Shown: positions 1 to 7,912 of the stretch, one piece after another
Layout: every line of letters begins with the position of its first letter
Numbering within the stretch: position 1 is the stretch's first letter
From: CALMZY01 sp052033915
Lineage (GTDB): Bacteria > Verrucomicrobiota > Kiritimatiellia > CAIQIC01 > JAGNIJ01
Length of the DNA: 63,781 nt
Reading direction: 5' to 3'
Assembly: GCA_052033915.1 (NCBI GenBank)
Contig: JBPOJF010000018.1
Coordinates: 1 to 63,781, forward strand
Translations under genes and position numbers: made by a program
The notes under the pieces: generated by a model
What the model was told of the DNA's origin: nothing
The model's input: only the letters and a program-made list of their open reading frames with translations
Databases searched by the model: none

Positions 1-2
1 GT

Positions 3-446
3 TCGGATACAGAGCCTGCGGAACCGACTGATGGAACTACGCCGAGGGAAATGAATTTCGGCGGCACGCCGTATTGGCAAGGGAATCAATACTACACATC
101 CATCGGCCAAACAACGGGAAGCAGTCCATATGGTGTTTATGACATGGGCGGGAACGTTCAGGAGTGGACCGAATCATTTTCTGCAGGTGGTGGGGGGTAT
201 CGCGACACGCGGGGCGGGACGTTTGTCAGTTCTGCCAGCGGTCTTTCCTACAGTGGTTCGATTACTTATAATCCAACTGTCGAAGATGCCGGTGAAGGAT
301 TCCGTCTTGCGTACATCATCCCCGAGCCTTCAACGATAATGCTTTTGCTCTCCGGCTTATCCCTGCTGTTTTTCCGCCGGAGCCGTTGGTGGTGGGGGAA
401 GGATTCGAACCTTCGAAGGCGTAAAGCCGTCAGATTTACAGTCTGA
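3..446 (+). CDS. Formylglycine-generating-enzyme-like (SUMF1) protein, C-terminal part, PEP-CTERM anchored
   Basis: Partial: the frame is open to the left edge, so the true start lies outside the window. The visible part carries the C-terminal signature of SUMF1/formylglycine-enzyme-like domains (YDMGGNVQEWTES, then RGGTFVS and GEGFRLAYI). This is followed by a PEP-CTERM sorting signal: PEPSTIMLLLSGLSLLFF and then RRSR. Such tails are processed by exosortase-type systems, which leaves the protein associated with the cell surface. These secreted SUMF1 domains in PVC bacteria usually lack a demonstrated sulfatase-activating role, so function is left open. Oddity: no stop follows the RRSR cluster, and the frame continues for about 20 codons antisense through the whole tRNA-Tyr gene (WWWGKDSNLRRRKAVRFTV) to the TGA at 444..446. 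Confidence 0.8.
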   Translation, partial: SDTEPAEPTDGTTPREMNFGGTPYWQGNQYYTSIGQTTGSSPYGVYDMGGNVQEWTESFSAGGGGYRDTRGGTFVSSASGLSYSGSITYNPTVEDAGEGFRLAYIIPEPSTIMLLLSGLSLLFFRRSRWWWGKDSNLRRRKAVRFTV

Positions 447-473
447 TCCGTTTGGCCACTTCGGTACCCCACC
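387..473 (-). tRNA. tRNA-Tyr (anticodon GTA)
   Basis: Read on the minus strand the sequence folds as a class II tRNA of 87 nt. The acceptor arms GGTGGGG and CCCCACC pair fully, the discriminator is A, and CCA is encoded. The anticodon loop is CTGTAAA inside a TCAGA/TCTGA stem, the variable arm is long, and the T arm is GAAGG-TTCGAAT-CCTTC. The anticodon GTA reads tyrosine codons. The gene lies antisense to the last codons of the PEP-CTERM protein. Confidence 0.97.
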
Positions 474-569
474 GCAGGAAAGCATGACTTCGTACAGTAA
501 GCCGCGGCGTAATTCAAGAAAGATGAGTCTGTCTTTTCTTTATGGAGAAATCGGCAGGCCGGCGCGCGC

Positions 570-1712
570 TCATCGTCCCGCCGTCGGAGCCAGCGTGATC
601 ACGCAGATTTCAGGCCGGGCGCCCAGCCGCATTGGGGGGCCCCAGGTGCCGATTCCGCGGCTGACGTTCAGAATCGATCGGGGGCCGTAGCGGTGCGTGC
701 CGCAGAGGTGGGGATAGAGAACCCGGATCACGAGTTGAAACGGGAATAGCTGGCCGTCATGAACGTGGCCGGAAAGCTGAAGGTCGAACCGGCCGATGGA
801 GGCCTCGCGCACCAGCGGTTGATGCTTGAGCAGGATCAGAAACGCGTCCCGCGGCGCCGCGTCGAGCGGCTTGCTTTCGTCATCGAAACAGTTCTGACGC
901 GTGTAGCGGCCTGCGCGGTCGTCCACGCCTGCCAGGACCACGGTCGGGGTGATGTGGACGGTTTCCTCGCGGAGAAGTCTGAAACCGGCGCGCCGGTGAA
1001 AGGCCAGAACCCCCGGCTCCCCCCAGTAGTGCTCGTGATTGCCCAGCACGGCGTACTTCCCGAGCGGGGCGTGAATTTCCGCGAGGACGTCCGCAAGGGG
1101 GCCGATGTGCCGAAACTCGGAATCAACCATGTCGCCCGTGGAAACGAGGATGTCGGGTCGGATCTCGTTCAGCCTCTTGATCACGCGGTCCAGCAGTCGC
1201 GGGCCCCGGTGGATGCTGAGATGCAGGTCGGAAATCTGGGCGAGACGAATGGGGGGGGTGTTGGCGGGAAGGCGAGGGGTCTGGATGCTGATTTCCCGGA
1301 CGCTGATGCGGTTGGCTTCCACGACGCCTGCCGTAGCGGCGATGGCTACGCCAGCCGCAACCGCGTAAAAGGCGGGACGCGCCGCCAGAACACATCGGCG
1401 AGCCTTGGGAACGAGACGGCCCAGGATGCGAATCAACAGGTTCCAGGTGTCGAGGGCCAGGCCGAGGACGCAGAACCAGAAGATGATGGCGATCCACGGA
1501 TAGACCGCCATGCCCAGCCATCGCGCGCCGAGAACGTGATCCTGCCGTTCCAGGAGGCGGATCAGGATGATGCCAAAAACCATCAGCATCAGGAAGGCCG
1601 CCGCCGCAACGAGAACGGGACGCGGAAGCCGGAAAGCCAACTGCATCTTGAGGAAGAGGTAGGCGTGAAGCATGCCGTAGGAAAAGAAAAAGAACGCGAT
1701 AACCCACAACAT
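570..1712 (-). CDS. Membrane-anchored metallophosphoesterase (YkuE/YaeI-like)
   Basis: 380 residues. About four hydrophobic segments occupy the first ~135 residues, for example FLMLMVFGIILIRLL and WIAIIFWFCVLGLALDTW. They are followed by a calcineurin-like phosphoesterase domain. The metal-binding motifs appear in canonical order: QISDLHLS, STGDMVDSE, LGNHEHYWG and SGHVHDGQ. Related YkuE/YaeI-type enzymes are membrane-associated phosphodiesterases, some of which act on lipid-linked phosphates. The substrate cannot be read from the sequence. The start ATG is preceded by GGAGAGAGAAG, a fair Shine-Dalgarno sequence. Confidence 0.88.
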   Translation of the reverse strand: MLWVIAFFFFSYGMLHAYLFLKMQLAFRLPRPVLVAAAAFLMLMVFGIILIRLLERQDHVLGARWLGMAVYPWIAIIFWFCVLGLALDTWNLLIRILGRLVPKARRCVLAARPAFYAVAAGVAIAATAGVVEANRISVREISIQTPRLPANTPPIRLAQISDLHLSIHRGPRLLDRVIKRLNEIRPDILVSTGDMVDSEFRHIGPLADVLAEIHAPLGKYAVLGNHEHYWGEPGVLAFHRRAGFRLLREETVHITPTVVLAGVDDRAGRYTRQNCFDDESKPLDAAPRDAFLILLKHQPLVREASIGRFDLQLSGHVHDGQLFPFQLVIRVLYPHLCGTHRYGPRSILNVSRGIGTWGPPMRLGARPEICVITLAPTAGR

Positions 1713-1751
1713 GGCTTCTCTCTCCGACCCGCGGTGCGATGAGAAACTCGA

Positions 1752-2459
1752 CTAAAAGTGATACGCCACGCCGAATTGCAGGACCGGGTAGATCTCAAAG
1801 CCGTCCAGATCATCCTGCAATTTCTTTTCCTCTTTCTTGAGGTCGGATTGGAACTGGGGAATCCAAGAGGCCGGGCCGTCGGCCGACAGGCTTGCATCGA
1901 ACGTCTGGATGATCACGCCGACGTCGAACACGAAGCTCCATGTCTGTTCGTAGGGGCCGATGGCGTTTCCGAACCCGATGCCCACGTAGGGGGCCATATC
2001 CTCGAAATCCAACCGGCCGCGGAGCGTTCCGACCGCTTCCGGGGGATACTCGTGATCGCCGATGGTGACCGAGTCCGTCGGGGTTCCCTCCAACTTCACC
2101 CGGCTTTTGTCGTGCCAGACCATGCCGCCGCTGATCCGGAAGTTGTTGGCAAAGGGATGCCAGTCGCCCAGCAGTATGAGGTCCTTGAAATCAAGGGTGA
2201 ACTCGTAATCGACGTCGTCGGCGGTGCCGTCGTACGAAAAGTTCATATAGTTTCCGCTCACGCGCAGGTTGATGCGGCCGGGCAGGATGGGCAGCGTGAC
2301 ATCGCCGCCGAGTCCCAGCGTGCCGATCTTGGCGCCGATGCCGAAGCCGGGCCAGGAGCGCTCGTCGTTGACCGCCTGGGCGCGGGCAGAGGGGATGAGG
2401 TGCAAAAAGGGAGAGCAGGCAAGCAGAAGGGTCAGTGCAACGGCGCGCCGTATCGTCAT
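1752..2459 (-). CDS. Predicted outer-membrane beta-barrel-like protein
   Basis: 235 residues. A longer frame exists, but the ATG at 2459 was chosen. It is preceded by ACAGGAGCCAAC and begins a clean Sec signal peptide, MTIRRAVALTLLLACSPF...SARAQA. The mature part alternates polar and hydrophobic residues (GRINLRVSGNYMNFSYDG, DLILLGDWHPFANNFRISGG). It ends in the aromatic residue F (LQFGVAYHF), as is typical of outer-membrane barrels that use the BAM insertion signal. No specific family was recognised. It lies divergent to the coiled-coil membrane protein at 2630, with about 170 bp between the starts. Confidence 0.72.
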   Translation of the reverse strand: MTIRRAVALTLLLACSPFLHLIPSARAQAVNDERSWPGFGIGAKIGTLGLGGDVTLPILPGRINLRVSGNYMNFSYDGTADDVDYEFTLDFKDLILLGDWHPFANNFRISGGMVWHDKSRVKLEGTPTDSVTIGDHEYPPEAVGTLRGRLDFEDMAPYVGIGFGNAIGPYEQTWSFVFDVGVIIQTFDASLSADGPASWIPQFQSDLKKEEKKLQDDLDGFEIYPVLQFGVAYHF

Positions 2460-2629
2460 GTTGGCTCCTGTGTCCGATGTTGAAGCCCAGAGAGTAAGGA
2501 ACGCGGGCGCTGTCGTCAATCCAAGGTATGGCCCTGCGAAAAATCCCCGGTCCGTTGCGATTCGTCATGGACCCGTTCGCTGGGTTGGAGTAAACTGAAT
2601 ACCGTCACCATCATACAGGAGCCTTTCTC

Positions 2630-3460
2630 ATGGGCAAGTTGTCTGATTTTATATCGAAGCTGAAGAAGTCGACTCCGCCGGAAAGCGAGCCGGCCGATTA
2701 CATCGACATCACCCCCGTATCCGATGACAAAACCAAGGCGTCGCCTGCCGCCCCGAAGAAGGGGTGGTTTTCGCGCTGGAAGCCGGTATCCAAGCGCGAT
2801 CGGCAGATCGCGTGGCTTCAGGCCGGTTACTCCGAGACGCTCGACTTGATGCGCTCCATCCGCCAGCACCTCGACCGGCAGGAGGATGTGCAGATCAAGC
2901 TGGCCAACGTTTTGGACCGTCTGCCGGAATCCATGGAAGGCCTGAAGAGCGTCAACAAGGCCGCCGAACAGCAGGTCGAGGTGCTCGGCCTGCTTCGCCG
3001 GCAGATCGAGGCCAATGTGCATCACGATCACAAGCTCGTCGAGAGTATGGACAAGTTCAATCAGACGCTCGGTCTGATGGACGAGACCAGCCGCAATTCG
3101 GGTCGGACGGTTACGGACTTGATCGAAAAGGCGAAAGATTCCGAAAGCCGGCTTCGCGAGGTCATCGAGCGGTCGGAGCGCCGGTTCATGTTCGTAACGA
3201 CTCTTTTCGTGGTGGTGATCCTTGCCGCAGGAGCGCTCTTTTACTTCTATGGCGCGGCCCCGCGAATGGAAGCGCCCGTGCCGGCCTATTCGCTGTCCTC
3301 GAGCGTTTCTTCGGACGCCGCAGTCGAGAAACTCTCCATTTCTCAGGCGTCGGCGGACAAACGGGAGCCGGCGACGGAGGAACAGCCGAAAACGCTGTTC
3401 CGGAGGATGTTCCACCGCCAGACCAAGAATGCCCCGGCGGAGGAGACGTCAATGCCCTGA
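2630..3460 (+). CDS. Hypothetical coiled-coil protein with one transmembrane helix
   Basis: 276 residues, unrecognised. The start ATG is preceded by ACAGGAGCCTTTCTC. There is no signal peptide. Residues ~1-60 are charged and proline-rich. Residues ~60-180 are rich in heptad-like helices (RSIRQHLDRQEDVQIKLANV, EKAKDSESRLREVIERSERR) and read as an extended coiled coil. One transmembrane helix follows at ~187-207 (VTTLFVVVILAAGALFYFYG), then a short Ser/Ala-rich tail outside. The architecture resembles methyl-accepting or scaffold proteins without a signalling domain. It could organise envelope components, but nothing in the sequence assigns a function. It is convergent with the gene ending at 3472. 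Confidence 0.75.
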   Translation: MGKLSDFISKLKKSTPPESEPADYIDITPVSDDKTKASPAAPKKGWFSRWKPVSKRDRQIAWLQAGYSETLDLMRSIRQHLDRQEDVQIKLANVLDRLPESMEGLKSVNKAAEQQVEVLGLLRRQIEANVHHDHKLVESMDKFNQTLGLMDETSRNSGRTVTDLIEKAKDSESRLREVIERSERRFMFVTTLFVVVILAAGALFYFYGAAPRMEAPVPAYSLSSSVSSDAAVEKLSISQASADKREPATEEQPKTLFRRMFHRQTKNAPAEETSMP

Positions 3461-3471
3461 CCCGCCGCGGG

Positions 3472-3975
3472 CTATTGCGGCGCCGGTATGGCGTTGGGGT
3501 CCTTGTTCAGCATCTGGTAGACCCCGGTGATTTTTCCGTCAACCTTGCCGAACAGGTTCACCTGTTGCGCGGTGACTTCAAGGTCCCGCATCAGTTCTGC
3601 GTTTTCCTTGATCGTGAGCGTCCGGCCGATGAACCGGACGTTGCCGACGACGGGTCCGTGGATCTCGGCGGTCCGGCAGAGAAACGCCATGCCGCGGTCG
3701 CTGCCGTTCAGGATTCGCACGCTCTGCCCGATGTAGATGGTCGGCTCGGTGACGCGGTGGGTGACTTCGATCATCCGGCCTTCGACTTTCCTGTATCCTT
3801 CGCGTTCGTAACGTTCCATGACGGTCGCGTATTGGCGCTTCACGAAGCGATAGCCGACATAGCCGAGTACGCCGAGGCCGATCACCGCGGCGAGACACCC
3901 GATCCCCGCCGCTTGAAGGCATCCGCGACCCGAACGTTTCATCTGTGTCTGAGCGACAGGAGGAGGTGTGTCCAT
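3472..3975 (-). CDS. Hypothetical membrane-anchored protein with a C-terminal beta-rich domain
   Basis: 167 residues. A short proline-rich cytosolic end is followed by one membrane segment at ~23-45 (IGCLAAVIGLGVLGYVGYRF). A beta-rich region comes after it (GPVVGNVRFIGRTLTIKENA, LEVTAQQVNLFGKVDGKITG), with a repeated x-x-G-x-V rhythm. That rhythm recalls bactofilin or left-handed-helix 'adhesin' domains that are exported and polymerise, but the match is too weak to name a family. The start is supported by AAAGGGACACTC upstream of the ATG. Its 3' end lies 11 bp from that of the convergent coiled-coil gene. Confidence 0.68.
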   Translation of the reverse strand: MDTPPPVAQTQMKRSGRGCLQAAGIGCLAAVIGLGVLGYVGYRFVKRQYATVMERYEREGYRKVEGRMIEVTHRVTEPTIYIGQSVRILNGSDRGMAFLCRTAEIHGPVVGNVRFIGRTLTIKENAELMRDLEVTAQQVNLFGKVDGKITGVYQMLNKDPNAIPAPQ

Positions 3976-4105
3976 GAGTGTCCCTTTCCGCGGGAATCTG
4001 CGGTCATGATAGCCGCCTGTGCGCCCAAATCAACTGTTTCCCCGGTATAGCCATATCGCCGGATTCCTGATACATTTCACGCATGGTCAATCCCAAGGAG
4101 CCATC

Positions 4106-5080
4106 ATGAGCCAAGATAAACCCCGCACTCTAGCCGTCTTCATCGATTTCGAGAACCTGGTTCTCGGTCTCAAGGATCGCTCCGAGCGCTTCAATATTGA
4201 CCGCGTTCTGTCCCGGCTGCTGGAGCGCGGCTACATCGTCGTCAAGCGCGCATACGCCGACTGGCGTCGGTTCGCTCCGTACACCGACGGCATGCACGAA
4301 GCGGCCATCGAACTGATCGAAGTGCCGGCGCGGCGGATGACGGGCAAGAACTCGGCCGACATCCGTATGTGCGTCGATGCGCTCGACATGAGCTATTCCA
4401 AGCCGCACATCGACACGTTCGTCATCCTGTCCGGCGACAGCGATTTCTCGCCGCTGGTTTCCAAGCTCCGCGAAAACAACAAGCACGTGATCGGCGTCGG
4501 CACGAAGGGCTCCACTTCAACCTTGCTCCGGGACAACTGCGACGAGTTCCTCTACTACGAGGATATGGTTCCGGCAACCCGGTCGCGGTCGAAAGCCAGG
4601 TCGGCCCCTGCCGCCCCGGCGCCCGTTGTCGTCGCTCCCGCACCGGCCCCCGCCGGGGCGGCTGCTCCCGCCGCGGTTGACAAGCAGGCCGAGGCGATGG
4701 CCCTGCTCGTCGAGGCGCTCCAGACCCTGCAATCGGAGAAGCGGGAGCGTTTCTGGTCCTCGCTGATCAAGACGGCCATCCGTCGCCGGCACCCGTCGTT
4801 CGAGGAATCCGCCTACGGCTACCGCGGGTTCGACCGGATGCTGGAGGATGCGGCGGCCAAGGGCCTTGTGGCGCTCGATCGGGACCCCGCGAACCGGACG
4901 TACATCGTGAAGGAATTCAAGACGGCAACGGCCCCGGTGGAGAAGCCGGCCCCGGCCGAGAAACCGGCCCCGGTGGAGAAGCCGGCTCCGGCGATTAAAG
5001 AGGCCAAGCCTGCGGCCAAGAAGCCCGTGCGTCGGCAAACGCGCAGCCGGACCCGCAAGCCTGCGGCGGCGAAGAGCTGA
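4106..5080 (+). CDS. NYN-domain (LabA/DUF88-like) protein with an OST-HTH-like region and a PAK-rich tail
   Basis: 324 residues. The ATG at 4106 was chosen because AAGGAG lies six bases upstream and the NYN core begins at once. The NYN (PIN-like RNase) domain covers ~8-150. Acidic residues D14, E16 and N17 sit in VFIDFENLVLG, and D111 and D113 in LSGDSDFSPLV; these are typical metal-binding positions. An Ala/Pro linker leads to a winged-helix region at ~190-275 (LLVEALQTLQSEKRERFWSS ... GYRGFDRMLEDAAAKGL) that resembles OST-HTH/LOTUS. The C-terminus is low-complexity, with repeated PAPVEK/PAPAEK units and a final Arg/Lys patch. The likely role is RNA binding or cleavage; the target is unknown. 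Confidence 0.85.
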   Translation: MSQDKPRTLAVFIDFENLVLGLKDRSERFNIDRVLSRLLERGYIVVKRAYADWRRFAPYTDGMHEAAIELIEVPARRMTGKNSADIRMCVDALDMSYSKPHIDTFVILSGDSDFSPLVSKLRENNKHVIGVGTKGSTSTLLRDNCDEFLYYEDMVPATRSRSKARSAPAAPAPVVVAPAPAPAGAAAPAAVDKQAEAMALLVEALQTLQSEKRERFWSSLIKTAIRRRHPSFEESAYGYRGFDRMLEDAAAKGLVALDRDPANRTYIVKEFKTATAPVEKPAPAEKPAPVEKPAPAIKEAKPAAKKPVRRQTRSRTRKPAAAKS

Positions 5081-5186
5081 TCCGCGTTCGCGCTTCGAAA
5101 TTCCGGCGGATCGTACCCGCTTGGCATGACAAAATCACTTTCGGCAAAATCATGGAGTTGGGAGAGAAGCCCAACCCCCCCCGATA

Positions 5187-5216
5187 AATGATTCTGCCGT
5201 CAATAATTCTGTCGCC
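5187..5216. repeat. Two tandem 15-bp units, AATGATTCTGCCGTC / AATAATTCTGTCGCC
   Basis: Two adjacent 15-bp units agree at 12 of 15 positions, just downstream of the minus-strand gene that ends at 5219. The 138-bp gap around them holds no gene. A weak six-pair hairpin (GTTGGG/CCCAAC, 5157..5175) precedes them without a T tract. Whether this is a dispersed repeat family cannot be judged from one window. Confidence 0.35.
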
Positions 5217-5218
5217 GC

Positions 5219-5761
5219 CTAGAAGAACGCCTCTTCCGACCAGAACAGCGCTCGCTCGATGACGGGCTTCTCCGTGCGGATTCGGCTTTTGATTTTCTCC
5301 AGAAGCTTGAGGTACGTCCGCAGGATCTTGCTCACGTCTTCGCCCATTTCCCGGCTGTTGAACAGTTCCGGGTCGCGGTCGCCGAAGTCGAGGTTGGACT
5401 GGATCGTCTTCGCCGCGATCGGAAAGCCGAGGTCGTGGCCGGTCAGTAACAGCCGGCTGTCGGAACGGGTGTCCTCGCGCTTGCAGGCGTCGAGATACCA
5501 GGTCGGCGAGTCCGTGATCGTATCCACGTGGAGCAATTCGAGGATCTTTTTTTCCTTTCGGAACAGATCGGCGATTTCGTCCACCGGCACGCTGAATGTC
5601 CGCATGGCGACCACTTTCTCCATGAAGACCAGATAGGCCTCGCTGTATCCCTCCTGCTTGCCGGGAACGTACAGGTCCAGGTTGATTTGGAGGCTGTGAA
5701 TCAGGGGCGCGGACTTCCCGGCGGCCTTGCAGAATTCGTTGAACGTGAGCTTTCTCGCCAT
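5219..5761 (-). CDS. MerR-like DNA-binding hypothetical protein
   Basis: 180 residues. The N-terminal ~75 residues read like a MerR-type winged helix: FNEFCKAAGKSAPLIHSLQ, then a GYSEAYLVFMEKVVAMRTF element where MerR proteins recognise the wing, and VPVDEIADLFRKEKKILELL. The C-terminal half is helical and charged (VSKILRTYLKLLEKIKSRIR) and could dimerise. It starts 13 bp after the ParB-like gene on the same strand, so the two are probably one operon. No effector-binding domain of classical MerR regulators is evident. Family assignment is by pattern only. Confidence 0.68.
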   Translation of the reverse strand: MARKLTFNEFCKAAGKSAPLIHSLQINLDLYVPGKQEGYSEAYLVFMEKVVAMRTFSVPVDEIADLFRKEKKILELLHVDTITDSPTWYLDACKREDTRSDSRLLLTGHDLGFPIAAKTIQSNLDFGDRDPELFNSREMGEDVSKILRTYLKLLEKIKSRIRTEKPVIERALFWSEEAFF

Positions 5762-5774
5762 GGGTCTTCTTTAC

Positions 5775-6581
5775 TCAATCCACGAAGGAGGGGAAAGCTT
5801 TTCGCACGCGCTCGAGATGCGCGCCGGTGTATCCTTTGCCTTGCAGGACAAGGAACAGCGACAGCAGATCCTCCGCGTTCAGCGTATAGCGCGCTTTCGG
5901 ATTCTTCTCCACCTGCTTGGACAACCGGCGGGCGACCTGCTTGACGGTCAGCGGCCGCCGCGCGGCCTTCGCCGGCGCCTGCGCGCCGGTCAGTTCGGCG
6001 ATGGCTTTTTCCAGCACGTCCTTTTCCGTGCCGGGCTGCGCGTCCAGGGCCGCCTTGCAGATGTTGCGGGCCTTGTTCCACGAGAGCTTGCCTTCGTCGA
6101 GCAGCTTCCGCAGGCGCGGGTCCATGCCGGGCACGTAGCGGACGATGTCCTCGATCCACGAGACGCTCTTGTCGAGAAAAGCCGCGATCTTCGATTTCTC
6201 CCAGTTGGCGTTGTTCAGGTAGATCACGGCGTCGAAATAATCGCTCGGTTTCGCGTCCAGCCGGTCGGCGTTCAATTTCAGGTTCAGCGCGCGCATCTCG
6301 TCGAGTTCGCCGTCCACCACGCGGACGTCGATGCGGTCAAAGTACCCGGCGTGCCGGCTTCGGATGTCTTTGATCGCCGTCAGCCGGTGAAACCCGCCGA
6401 CGAGGAAATACTCTCCCTGCTTGCGTTCCCAGACGATCAGGGGTTCCAGCAGGCCGTTCTTGAGAATGTCCTCCGCGTAATGGGCTACCTTCCGCTCGTT
6501 CAGCGGACGATGGTTCGAGATACAGGGATGGATGTGAATCCGGTCGATCGACACGTAATCGTAGCGTTTCGTGGTCAGCAT
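5775..6581 (-). CDS. ParB/Spo0J-like nuclease-domain protein
   Basis: 268 residues. A ParB N-terminal (ParB/sulfiredoxin) fold covers ~1-105: VSIDRIHIHPCISNHRPLNE, then LKNGLLEPLIVW and the hallmark VGGFHRLTAIK, which corresponds to the G-x-R-R/H-R nucleotide pocket. A KorB/Spo0J-like helix-turn-helix follows (NNANWEKSKIAAFLDKSVSW). A low-complexity Ala-rich hinge and a C-terminal helix complete it. No ParA/Soj gene is adjacent and no canonical parS site was seen nearby. It may therefore be a regulator or an accessory partition protein rather than the chromosomal ParB. It is followed 13 bp downstream by the MerR-like gene. Confidence 0.82.
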   Translation of the reverse strand: MLTTKRYDYVSIDRIHIHPCISNHRPLNERKVAHYAEDILKNGLLEPLIVWERKQGEYFLVGGFHRLTAIKDIRSRHAGYFDRIDVRVVDGELDEMRALNLKLNADRLDAKPSDYFDAVIYLNNANWEKSKIAAFLDKSVSWIEDIVRYVPGMDPRLRKLLDEGKLSWNKARNICKAALDAQPGTEKDVLEKAIAELTGAQAPAKAARRPLTVKQVARRLSKQVEKNPKARYTLNAEDLLSLFLVLQGKGYTGAHLERVRKAFPSFVD

Positions 6582-6700
6582 GTTGTTCTCTCGTTTCAGT
6601 ATTGTTATGGGATGAAATCCGCGCCCGAGGGGGCGCGGCAGGCAGGAGTTTAGTCCGCCCTCTCCGGTTTACAATCAAATTGAGGGGCGGATTCCGGGAT

Positions 6701-6820
6701 TCAGCGATTATCCCCGTCGCCGTGGAGCTTGGCCTCCATTTTGCGCTTCGCCAGCTTGGCGAGGTTCTCTTCGGCGATTTCCTGAAGGTCCAGGTTCAAC
6801 TCCGTGGAAAGCGCGGCGAT
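6701..6820 (-). pseudogene. Remnant of a MazG-like nucleotide pyrophosphohydrolase (C-terminal ~39 codons)
   Basis: Read on the minus strand in the frame ending at the stop 6701..6703, the last codons give ALSTELNLDLQEIAEENLAK and then KRKMEAKLHGDGDNR. This matches the conserved end of small MazG-like pyrophosphohydrolases (…LDLEEIAEANLAKL…GSGDNR). Upstream of that stretch the frame no longer resembles the family: the metal-binding EExxE part and a start are missing. It directly abuts the end of the secreted nuclease gene. This looks like a 5'-deleted gene whose tail was left behind. Confidence is moderate because the match is short. Confidence 0.6.
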
Positions 6821-6852
6821 TCCCCGTGGATCGCGTTTTCCAAGGCCCCTTC

Positions 6853-7671
6853 CTACAGGCCGAGATCGATGCGGCGGCACTGCGCTTCGAGCATCTGACC
6901 GGGCGTGCCGGCGAAGCGGACCCGCACCATCGCGGGCGAGACGGCGTCCAGGACGCGGACCTGCGCGCCGCGCTGAAGCAGGCCCACCTGTTGAAAGGGT
7001 TCCTTGAGCGAAAAGACCGGAACCGTGTAGGCCAGAATGATGTCGCGTTCCGCGAGGATGGGAATCTCCATGGCCGGCGGCGGCGCGCGGTTTTTCGTTT
7101 CATCGGCGGCCGTTTCGACGTCCGGGGCGAACGCGCCCGCCCGCTTCTTTTTCGCCTCGCGCTCCGCCGTCCTCAAGCGCCACCAGAACGTCGTGGCGCG
7201 GGTCCCGTCGGGAAGGTCCGTGTCCTTCCCGTAGATGCGAGCCAGGCCGTTGCGGACAAGTTCCTCGGCGAGGTTTTTTTTGCCGACCATCACGACGGCA
7301 TAATATCGGTTCTTCTCGCTCCGGCCCATCGCATCGTGCATCCGGGTCCAGACCGTGAATCCGTTTTCCAGAAATTTCCGGGTGAACTTCGTGGCATCTT
7401 CTCCGAGCCGGAGGACGGCCTTTTCGCTGACGCCCCAATACTTGGCCTGCTCGGCGACGCGTTCCTTGATGCTGTTTTCGGTCTCGGGGGTATCCACGAA
7501 GTACAGGCGGAAGATGTACTCGCTGTGTTTGACTTTCACGTGGAAGCTGTCGCCGTCATTGGATTGGTTCGGCACGAGCCGGCAGTTCTCGTACATGCGC
7601 CATTTGTCGGCATTGCAGGGCGAGGCCGAAATCAACAGAACCGTTCCAAGCAGTTGTAGTATCCTGCGCAT
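6853..7671 (-). CDS. Secreted thermonuclease-family (SNase-like) nuclease
   Basis: 272 residues from the ATG at 7671, which follows GAGGAACTCTG and starts a signal peptide (MRRILQLLGTVLLISASPCNA). A longer upstream extension in frame lacks a ribosome site and is not used. The SNase/TNase fold spans ~30-165: NDGDSFHV, then RLYFVDTPETEN with the conserved Arg and Asp, and AEELVRNGLARIYGK, the usual third element. A charged C-terminal segment (TAEREAKKKRAGAFA) and an SH3-like stretch (PVFSLKEPFQQVGLLQRGAQ) follow. The enzyme is expected to cleave nucleic acid outside the cytoplasm. It is divergent from the ankyrin gene. Confidence 0.85.
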   Translation of the reverse strand: MRRILQLLGTVLLISASPCNADKWRMYENCRLVPNQSNDGDSFHVKVKHSEYIFRLYFVDTPETENSIKERVAEQAKYWGVSEKAVLRLGEDATKFTRKFLENGFTVWTRMHDAMGRSEKNRYYAVVMVGKKNLAEELVRNGLARIYGKDTDLPDGTRATTFWWRLRTAEREAKKKRAGAFAPDVETAADETKNRAPPPAMEIPILAERDIILAYTVPVFSLKEPFQQVGLLQRGAQVRVLDAVSPAMVRVRFAGTPGQMLEAQCRRIDLGL

Positions 7672-7873
7672 CAGAGTTCCTCGCAACAAACAGGAACATA
7701 CACCGCGGTCGGCGTCGCGGACAGACGTCCTGCTCCTGAACCAGCGCGATGGAGCCCGGGTCCCGGCGCCCTCGGGATTCGCGGTTTCCCTTTTCACCGG
7801 GATGGCGCGCCTGCCGGGACGGCGGGAACTGCGATTCAGCGGCACGCCGCTTCGTCCATAAAGAATCGAGCGC

Positions 7874-7901
7874 TTGGCATTGCGGTGCGACTCGGTACAA
7901 T
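7874..7901 (+). promoter_or_regulatory. Sigma-70-type promoter candidate for the ankyrin gene
   Basis: TTGGCA (7874..7879), a 16-bp spacer and TACAAT (7896..7901). The expected start of transcription, about 7 nt on, falls only a few bases before the GTG chosen as the start codon. The messenger would be nearly leaderless. Confidence 0.5.
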
Positions 7902-7912
7902 CTGAAGGTTCC

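Noticed and set aside
387..473. tRNA-Tyr as an integration (att) site
   Set aside because: No integrase, no duplicated tRNA 3' end and no island-like genes are visible next to it.
759..1742. 327-codon plus-strand frame
   Set aside because: It is antisense to the metallophosphoesterase gene, whose full set of metal motifs shows that the minus strand is coding.
5157..5175. GTTGGG/CCCAAC hairpin as a terminator of the NYN gene
   Set aside because: The stem is only six pairs and a C run, not a T run, follows.
5775..6581. ParB-like protein taken as the chromosomal ParB of an origin region
   Set aside because: No ParA, no parS and no replication genes are adjacent, and it is over 40 kb from the origin-like sequence.
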